DNA of 21,135 nucleotides from contig JAEXTA010000014.1 of the NCBI GenBank assembly GCA_023453665.1, positions 1 through 21,135 on the forward strand, given 5' to 3'. The notes beneath the pieces were generated by a model. The model was not told where the DNA came from, searched no databases, and worked only from the letters and a program-made list of their open reading frames with translations. The DNA comes from Bacteroidota bacterium. GTDB lineage: Bacteria; Bacteroidota; Ignavibacteria; Ignavibacteriales; Ignavibacteriaceae. The translations under genes and the position numbers were made by a program. Shown here in pieces: positions 15,714 to 21,135 of this stretch (its first letter is position 1; every line of letters starts with the position of its first letter).

Positions 15714-16517
15714 TCATATCCTGTCAGAACTGCATGGTGTAAGATTTTTTAATTCATATTCCAGATCTGATGGAATAACCCGGTATAACCACCCGGCGAA
15801 ATACGGATCTTTTTCTATTAAACTCGGATCATTAATAAGTGCTTCATTACGTTCTAAGATTCTTCCCGTCACCGGTGACAAGACAGGATGTGTCAATTCT
15901 TTTTCATCAGTTATTAATGCACAGGTATTACCCTGAACTACTTCGTCATCTATTTTAAATAGCTCGATTACATTAATCGAATTAATAATTTTTATAAATA
16001 AGTCTGTAATTCCGATTAGCGATGTTCCGGAATATTCAGTTGATATCCAGCTTGAGTAACCAAGCCTTGAATATTTCGCCGGGCACGAAACATATACAAT
16101 TGTGTCATCGTTATTTTTTTTGTTATTCATCACCTGGTTCTGAACTTCGGTATACTTTAATCCACGCAGAATTGCATTAAGCATTTCATCTGCTGTAAAC
16201 GGCTTTGGAATAAAATCAATTGCACCTTTGTACAGCGCTTTTACTGCGTTTTCAACTGTTGAGTAACCTGTTGTCATAATAACAGGCGTATCAATTTTTT
16301 TTATTGATAAAGTATCAAGAAACTGAAATCCGTCAACATCAGGCATCATTATATCACAAACAATAATTTTGTATTTATTCGCCTGAAGTTTTTTTAATGC
16401 GTCATTAACATCAAGAGATGTCTCCGCACTTAGTTTTTCTAATGAACATATTTTAACGACTGCATCAATAACAACCTGTTCATCATCAACAATCAATATG
16501 TCAGAATTCTTATTCAT
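15714..16517 (-). CDS. Response regulator with divergent GcvH-like domain
   Basis: 267 aa. Receiver domain about 5-125: D11/D12 (IVDDE), phospho-acceptor D55 (VCDIMMPD) and K105 (KPF). After an Asn/Lys-rich linker, residues about 140-255 form a weaker copy of an H-protein-like domain: YSSWIS where H protein has HEW, SLIGITDLFIKIIN, DDEVVQGNTCALITDEK with K206 at the lipoyl-lysine position, and LSPVTGRILERNEAL. No DNA-binding helix-turn-helix is present. It lies 3 nt after the kinase stop and 70 nt before a second, membrane-anchored regulator of similar build, so the two probably arose by duplication and share the kinase. It lacks the N-terminal membrane segment and is likely soluble. Its function beyond phospho-reception is unknown. 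Confidence 0.82.
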   Translation of the reverse strand: MNKNSDILIVDDEQVVIDAVVKICSLEKLSAETSLDVNDALKKLQANKYKIIVCDIMMPDVDGFQFLDTLSIKKIDTPVIMTTGYSTVENAVKALYKGAIDFIPKPFTADEMLNAILRGLKYTEVQNQVMNNKKNNDDTIVYVSCPAKYSRLGYSSWISTEYSGTSLIGITDLFIKIINSINVIELFKIDDEVVQGNTCALITDEKELTHPVLSPVTGRILERNEALINDPSLIEKDPYFAGWLYRVIPSDLEYELKNLTPCSSDRI

Positions 16518-16520
16518 AAT

Positions 16521-18395
16521 TTATTTTGTTACGGGAAGTCTTACCGTAAACTCTGTTCCTTTTCCGGGTTCACTGTCAACTGTTATTGCACCATCATGGT
16601 TATCAATAATTCCCCAGATCACAGCCAGACCAAGTCCCGTTCCCTTTTGACCTTTTGTACTATAGAACGGTTCAAATATTCTTTGTATTTCCTCTTTGGG
16701 AATTCCGCATCCCGTGTCTTTAATTTTTATTTCAACATATTCTTTTTGACCCGCCTGGTCTATTGCCTCCCAGCGCTGCCAGTTACAACCTCTCCTGCTG
16801 CATCCTTCAAATCTTCCCTGCTGGGGTACTTCAAGATTATATACCGGCGCTCCGCATTCAGGACATTTTTTACTTTCATCGATCAATGAATTACTGCATT
16901 GAGGACACATCATCTGAATTTCTTTTTTAAACTCCAGTGAAACATCATACTGGTGGCGGTTTTTTCCATAAACAGGATCAAGATAAATGAATCCTTCATT
17001 GCCGTTTGATTTTGCTTTTACTTTAATGGAAGGAAGTCCGTCTATCTTAACATCATTATCCGTTAGATCATGCCGCTTTGGGCACGATGCTTTTTTAATC
17101 TGCGTTATTCCAAAAGGCGAACGTCTTAATAAAGAAGTAGAGATTGAAACCGTACCTCCGTCTTTACCAATAGCATCTGAAGCATTTACAACAAGGTTGA
17201 TAAATACCTGCTGCATCTGGTTTGCATCAACTGTTACACGGGGAAGTTCAGCATCCAGTTTCTTTTCAATTTTCACATGGTTGAGTGTAAGCTGACTTTC
17301 AACAACCGATATCGACTGATTAATTATTTCATTAAGATCGGCAGCATTTTTTTTAGGTACTGATTGACGAGCAAAATCCAGTAAACTTTTTACTATTTCC
17401 CTGCTCCTTTTGGTTTCTCTTACAATTACTTTCAGGTCTTCCTGGATTTCCGGATTATCCTGCGTTCGCTTCAAAAGAAAACTGCTGTATGTAAGAACGC
17501 CTGTTAGCGGATTATTTATCTCGTGTGCAACACCTGCTGCAAGTCTTCCAAGTGAGGCAAGTTTATCCGACTGAAATAACTGCATTCTTGCTTCAGAAAG
17601 TTTTTTCGTCATATTATTAAATGACCTTGCAAGCATACCAAGTTCATCATTCCCTTTATCTTTTATTGAATAATGAAGATCACCGGCTGCTACCTGTTTG
17701 GTTGCATTAACAAGTTCACGCACAGGAGTGTCTATCATTTTTCTTACAAGTAAACCGATGATAAAACTAATTGCTGCAATCGCTATTAATGCGAACAGCG
17801 CAATTTCGATTTCACTTGTCCGGATGCTTTCATCAACATCATCCAGACTCATTGTTACATCTAGGACTCCAAGGACAGTCTGTTCTTCCGAGTGTGCATG
17901 ACAATCAGCAGCCCAGCATGATTTTTCATTGTAGATCGGATTTATAATTCCAAGTATTCTTGATGAGTCAGGATTAAGCTGAAATATTCTCGTGCGCTGA
18001 GTTATTGATAATTTTTCAAGCGGCTGATCGGCAGCATGACATGCATAACAGCTTTCAGCATTTTTATCAACCATCTTTCCAATATCAGACTCATGCGATG
18101 AATAAATTATTTCACCGACTTTATTGAGTATCCTTACTTCCCTTATACTTTCCTGTTCACCGATAGTATTAATTATTTTATGAATTCGTTCGCGCTGGTT
18201 TAACATCATATCATAATGAACACTGTACTTTACAGTTTCACTTAACTGGTTCGCATGATTTTCAACTTCTTCAAGTAATGCACTACTGTAAGATTTGATA
18301 TTAAAATAGGCGAACACTCCTATTATAAGGAGTGTTGTAAGCCCAACTGCAAATATCAGCTTGTATCCGATCTTATGTAAAATGTTTTTCAGCAT
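16521..18395 (-). CDS. Dihaem-type sensor histidine kinase with Cys-rich insert in ATPase domain
   Basis: 624 aa. Membrane helices at about 13-31 and 196-217 enclose a periplasmic sensor region with two c-type haem motifs: CYACH (C116, C119, H120) and C160-x4-C165-H166. HAMP domain about 218-270; HisKA with phospho-acceptor H291 (VAHEINNPLTG). The HATPase domain has its N box at about 400-408 (NLVVNASDAIG), DTGCGIP near 560 and GTGLGLA near 585. Between strand VSIST (416-420) and VEIKIKD (554-560) lies an insert of about 125 residues with CPQC (497/500), CPEC (511/514) and further Cys at 438, 532 and 537, like a zinc ribbon. It follows the 13-haem cytochrome by 7 nt and precedes the two regulators by 3 nt. 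It probably senses redox state or a haem ligand in the periplasm. The insert's role is unknown. Confidence 0.9.
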   Translation of the reverse strand: MLKNILHKIGYKLIFAVGLTTLLIIGVFAYFNIKSYSSALLEEVENHANQLSETVKYSVHYDMMLNQRERIHKIINTIGEQESIREVRILNKVGEIIYSSHESDIGKMVDKNAESCYACHAADQPLEKLSITQRTRIFQLNPDSSRILGIINPIYNEKSCWAADCHAHSEEQTVLGVLDVTMSLDDVDESIRTSEIEIALFALIAIAAISFIIGLLVRKMIDTPVRELVNATKQVAAGDLHYSIKDKGNDELGMLARSFNNMTKKLSEARMQLFQSDKLASLGRLAAGVAHEINNPLTGVLTYSSFLLKRTQDNPEIQEDLKVIVRETKRSREIVKSLLDFARQSVPKKNAADLNEIINQSISVVESQLTLNHVKIEKKLDAELPRVTVDANQMQQVFINLVVNASDAIGKDGGTVSISTSLLRRSPFGITQIKKASCPKRHDLTDNDVKIDGLPSIKVKAKSNGNEGFIYLDPVYGKNRHQYDVSLEFKKEIQMMCPQCSNSLIDESKKCPECGAPVYNLEVPQQGRFEGCSRRGCNWQRWEAIDQAGQKEYVEIKIKDTGCGIPKEEIQRIFEPFYSTKGQKGTGLGLAVIWGIIDNHDGAITVDSEPGKGTEFTVRLPVTK

Positions 18396-18402
18396 TTTAA
18401 AA

Positions 18403-19563
18403 TTAGTTTTTCTTTGTCACAGGTTGAACTATTCTTCCTGGTTTCTTTTGGGGGAATGTATATTCAGGTTCATGACAATTTGAACAATCCGGTTTCTTAG
18501 AAAAATTATTCTGTGAATGGCAGTCTGAACATTCAAAGCTGCTGTGAGTTTCATCCAGCACTAATCCGGTAACTTTATGATCAAATGAGCCTGAAGTAAA
18601 GTCTTTATGACATGATTCACATTTACTATCAAGTTTTCCGAATTTTGTGCCTGAGCCATGACATTTCTGGCAGCTTAATTTATCGTGATATTTGTTCAAA
18701 GCCCAACCCGTGCTAATACCATGATTGAAAGGCGATAATTCTTTATCAGCATGACAGGTTTTGCAATCATCCTGTTTGTGACAACTAATACAATTTTTGT
18801 GTTGTTCTTCAAAAGATTTTTTTAATGAAGAAGTTGAAGTCTTTTTAATTTCTCCGCTTGTTTTGTTTGCTGAATGACAGTTGACGCAATTATCATTTTT
18901 ATGACAACTTACACAATCCATCCCGAATAATTTTGTATGATCTGAATGGAAAAAGGTAACCATCTTACCTTTATCGGAGTTGGTTTGATAAACAAGTTTT
19001 CCCGGTTCAATTACTTCAGGATGTTTTTTGCCGGTGATCTTTTTTACTTTTTCCATTGAATCACCGGACTTGATGTCTTTTTTCAAAGTATGACAATAAA
19101 CACAGTCAGTGGAACCGCTCCATTCACGGTGGCAATCCATACACTGCCTGTGATAAGCACCTTTAAGGTCTGGTTTACTTATATCTTCACGTTTACGATT
19201 TGTTTCATGGCAGTTGCTGCATTTCTGAATAGGACCTGAAGTATTAAAGTGATGACAACTGGCACAACCACCTGACATTTCCGACATTTCCGCATGTATC
19301 CTGTGTGAGAACACAGCAGGATTGTATTGTGATTCTATTTCCTTTATGATAATTACTTCAGGACTATCAGTAGCTTTCTGATGCACAGTTATTAACTCCA
19401 TCCTTGGACAATCAAGAAGACATGGATTTTGTTTGGTCGGCAAGTCACATGCATGACATGATTTGCAATCAACCAACTGCTTCGAATGATTTTTGTTTAT
19501 TTTAGTCTGTGCACTTAACGAAACACAAAAAACGGCAGTAAGTATTATTATTATTTTTTTCAT
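18403..19563 (-). CDS. Periplasmic 13-haem c-type cytochrome
   Basis: 386 aa with a Sec signal peptide (hydrophobic residues 4-18, likely cleaved near SLSA|QT). I count 13 CxxCH motifs: CKSCH, CASCH, CSNCH, CMDCH, CVYCH, CVSCH, CVNCH, CISCH, CKTCH, CQKCH, CESCH, CSDCH and CSNCH. Additional His residues (for example HxxH in FSHRIHAE) could serve as distal ligands. Just after the first haem motif are C39, C48 and C52 (CDLP, CLLDC), extra cysteines not explained by haem binding. The start ATG overlaps the HybB-like stop by 4 nt (ATGA), and AAGGGGAA lies upstream. It probably passes electrons to or from the membrane subunit encoded just before it, in the manner of the Hmc-type complexes. It is not obviously an orthologue of HmcA (16 haems). 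Confidence 0.93.
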   Translation of the reverse strand: MKKIIIILTAVFCVSLSAQTKINKNHSKQLVDCKSCHACDLPTKQNPCLLDCPRMELITVHQKATDSPEVIIIKEIESQYNPAVFSHRIHAEMSEMSGGCASCHHFNTSGPIQKCSNCHETNRKREDISKPDLKGAYHRQCMDCHREWSGSTDCVYCHTLKKDIKSGDSMEKVKKITGKKHPEVIEPGKLVYQTNSDKGKMVTFFHSDHTKLFGMDCVSCHKNDNCVNCHSANKTSGEIKKTSTSSLKKSFEEQHKNCISCHKQDDCKTCHADKELSPFNHGISTGWALNKYHDKLSCQKCHGSGTKFGKLDSKCESCHKDFTSGSFDHKVTGLVLDETHSSFECSDCHSQNNFSKKPDCSNCHEPEYTFPQKKPGRIVQPVTKKN

Positions 19564-20804
19564 TTGCCTGTTCCCCTTATTGCATACTTGGTTTTAGGTG
19601 AATGTTTTTTATCGTGGCCGCTTATTACAGGGAAGTTCATCACAATAAACCTGTATGCAAGCACCAGTAAAGCCACACATCCTACCGTCACTGATATTTC
19701 GCCAAAAGATGGGAAATACGAATGTGAAGCATAAGGCGGTGTATATGCAACAATAAAATTATTTACGCGGTTCAGAAAGACACCAAATACAACAAGTGCT
19801 GCTGCAACAAATATTAATGCCGGAGATTTTAATACTGTTCTTGAAAGGAACATTCTTAAAGGAATGATAACACCTACGACAACTTCTATTGTAAACATTA
19901 CACTTTCGGTTGTAACTTCAGTCAGGTAAACAAAGGTTTCCCTTATAAACATATCACCTATCTTTGCAGCAAGATAAATTCCAAGTATCGGGGCAACCAT
20001 ATTTCCGAGTCTTGAAAGAACATCCATTTCAGGTTTAAGTCCGAATGATCTTGATGCTATAAGTGATTCGAATATCACCATAGGAAACCCAACTGCAATT
20101 GCAGACAATAAAAATAATAAAGGTAGAACGGGTGTCTGCCACAATGGGTGCATCTTGGAACCAGCAATTATCATCAGAGTTCCGAGTGATGATTGATGCA
20201 ACGAGGAAAGAACAACACCGGCAATTATAAAAACGAACATTGTTTTTGAAAGTCCGCGGTCGAGAAATCTTAATAATGAGTCAACCGGTTTGTTGAACTT
20301 TGAGAGAAAGCCAAACAATTTAACTTTGCCGATAAATCTTTCAGTCACCACAGGAAGAAATTCAATGTATAAAACCGTCAGATAGATCATTACGCAAATA
20401 CCGACTTCAAATAATGCGGAGTTTCCATTCCACATCACCAGCGGATGCCAGATAAAATAATAACGACCGATATCGACGAATACTCCGAATGCAACAAATG
20501 TATAGCCGAGCATTGCTGTAAGCAGTGCAGGTCGAACTACAGCATGATATCGTTCCCTGTGCATTACATGCCCTAAAGCAGCAGTAGTAAAACCACCCGC
20601 AGCAAGTGCAACACCGGCTGCAACGTCAACACCGATCCATAATCCCCAGGGATAGTAATTATCAAGATTAGTAACGGCGCCCATTCCGAAAAGAAATCTT
20701 CCCATCAGAAAGACTAAACCGTTTACAGCAATCACTGCTATCACCATCACACCCGGAGTCCAGAATTTTTTTGTGGTTACAGGTACAGCATTTACATGTT
20801 CCAT
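19560..20804 (-). CDS. HybB/NrfD-type integral membrane subunit
   Basis: 414 aa with about ten membrane helices (roughly 17-39, 55-77, 95-118, 133-153, 188-206, 226-246, 268-282, 300-318, 328-346, 368-390), as in the NrfD/PsrC/HybB superfamily. Conserved stretches YYPWGLWIGVDVAAGVALAAG and LHQSSLGTL are of the HybB/Hmc subfamily, which exchanges electrons with the quinone pool alongside an iron-sulfur partner. That partner's C-terminus is encoded 2 nt upstream. An AAGGAG site lies 11 nt before the ATG, overlapping the end of the preceding gene. The 13-haem cytochrome follows with a 4-nt overlap. The complex therefore looks like iron-sulfur protein + quinone subunit + multihaem cytochrome. Whether a NiFe hydrogenase or another catalytic unit lies upstream cannot be told from this window. 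Confidence 0.9.
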   Translation of the reverse strand: MEHVNAVPVTTKKFWTPGVMVIAVIAVNGLVFLMGRFLFGMGAVTNLDNYYPWGLWIGVDVAAGVALAAGGFTTAALGHVMHRERYHAVVRPALLTAMLGYTFVAFGVFVDIGRYYFIWHPLVMWNGNSALFEVGICVMIYLTVLYIEFLPVVTERFIGKVKLFGFLSKFNKPVDSLLRFLDRGLSKTMFVFIIAGVVLSSLHQSSLGTLMIIAGSKMHPLWQTPVLPLLFLLSAIAVGFPMVIFESLIASRSFGLKPEMDVLSRLGNMVAPILGIYLAAKIGDMFIRETFVYLTEVTTESVMFTIEVVVGVIIPLRMFLSRTVLKSPALIFVAAALVVFGVFLNRVNNFIVAYTPPYASHSYFPSFGEISVTVGCVALLVLAYRFIVMNFPVISGHDKKHSPKTKYAIRGTGK

Positions 20805-20806
20805 AA

Positions 20807-21135
20807 TTATACCTGCTCCTTTTCATTTCGTTTTTTGGTAATCCACATCAGCCCGCCAAGCAGTGCATACAACGAAACAGGCGGAACAAAATAAGCGAAT
20901 ATTCCATGTTGTATCGATTCTGAAACACCAGGGGCAGGATTATTTTTTAATTTGGGGAAATCAAGTTTTTCAAACTCAATTCCTGATAAGTACATCCATG
21001 CTGTGCCGCCGACTTCATGTTCGCCATAAATGTGGTCAACATATCTTTCAGGATTTCTTTTAATTCGTTCACGTGCAATTTTTATCAACTCACTTCTTGG
21101 TCCGTATGTCAAAGCCTCAACAGGACATATATCAA
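20807..21135 (-). CDS. HybA-like 4Fe-4S ferredoxin subunit, C-terminal part (5' end outside window)
   Basis: The frame runs off the right edge of the window. The visible residues begin D-I-C-P-V-E-A-L-T-Y-G-P-R, the last cluster-binding Cys-Pro of a ferredoxin-type domain, so the in-frame TTG at 21112 is internal and not a start. The remainder contains PERYVDHIYGEHEVGGT, characteristic of HybA/Hmc-type electron-transfer subunits, and ends in one hydrophobic helix (about 25 residues, YFVPPVSLYALLGGLMW) and a charged tail, so the protein is membrane-anchored. It lies 2 nt before the HybB-like gene and is the iron-sulfur partner that would pass electrons between a catalytic subunit or cytochrome and the quinone-interacting subunit. 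Confidence 0.88.
   Translation of the reverse strand, partial: DICPVEALTYGPRSELIKIARERIKRNPERYVDHIYGEHEVGGTAWMYLSGIEFEKLDFPKLKNNPAPGVSESIQHGIFAYFVPPVSLYALLGGLMWITKKRNEKEQV

Noticed and set aside
15637..17901. Several plus-strand reading frames of 60-100 codons opposite the kinase and regulators
   Set aside because: They are antisense to well-supported genes, have no domain signal, and look like frame shadows.
21064..21112. TTG at 21112 as the start of a 101-aa protein
   Set aside because: The frame stays open upstream and encodes the CPVEAL cluster motif of a ferredoxin domain, so the gene is simply truncated by the window edge.

Overview
The window reads as chromosomal DNA of an AT-rich, Gram-negative anaerobe or facultative anaerobe, most plausibly of the Ignavibacteria/Chlorobi side of Bacteroidota. 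This is inferred from protein style, low GC by eye, and a HybA/HybB-like electron-transfer operon with a multihaem cytochrome. No rRNA or other taxonomic marker is present, so the assignment is tentative. No tRNA, CRISPR array, insertion sequence or phage gene was seen.

Left half (1-14400, all + strand): a small hybrid PKS/NRPS locus. It opens with the C-terminal part of a radical SAM/SPASM protein cut by the window edge. Next is an unusual fusion of a left-handed beta-helix acyltransferase with a carrier (T) domain. Then come a one-module type I PKS ordered KS-AT-KR-DH-ACP and an NRPS ordered C-A-T-TE. These four genes are tightly packed (gaps of 33, 2 and 49 nt) and look like one operon. 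The A-domain pocket reads D-I-L-Q-L-G-M-I-W-K, which resembles glycine codes. The terminal thioesterase-like domain has Cys, Glu and Pro where Ser, Asp and His are expected. After two short intergenic gaps follow an O-carbamoyltransferase and a polysaccharide-deacetylase-like protein, the probable tailoring functions. A simple reading is a short reduced polyketide (KR then DH, no ER) amidated to glycine and later carbamoylated. The starter unit, the release step and any exporter or PPTase are not visible.

A perfect 12-bp hairpin (14427-14454) separates the two converging blocks.

Right half (21135 down to 14480, all - strand): a respiratory and sensory operon. In transcription order: the C-terminus of a HybA-like membrane-anchored iron-sulfur protein (cut by the edge), a HybB/NrfD-type ten-helix quinone-interacting subunit, a 13-haem c-type cytochrome, a histidine kinase, and two response regulators. 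The kinase has two haem-binding motifs in its periplasmic sensor region and a Cys-rich insert inside its ATP-binding domain. Both response regulators carry a C-terminal domain like the glycine-cleavage H protein, each with a lysine where lipoate is normally attached, and the last is membrane-anchored. Gaps are 2, -4, 7, 3 and 70 nt. This arrangement suggests that the electron-transfer complex and a haem/lipoyl-based redox-sensing pathway are made together. It is the most unusual part of the window.
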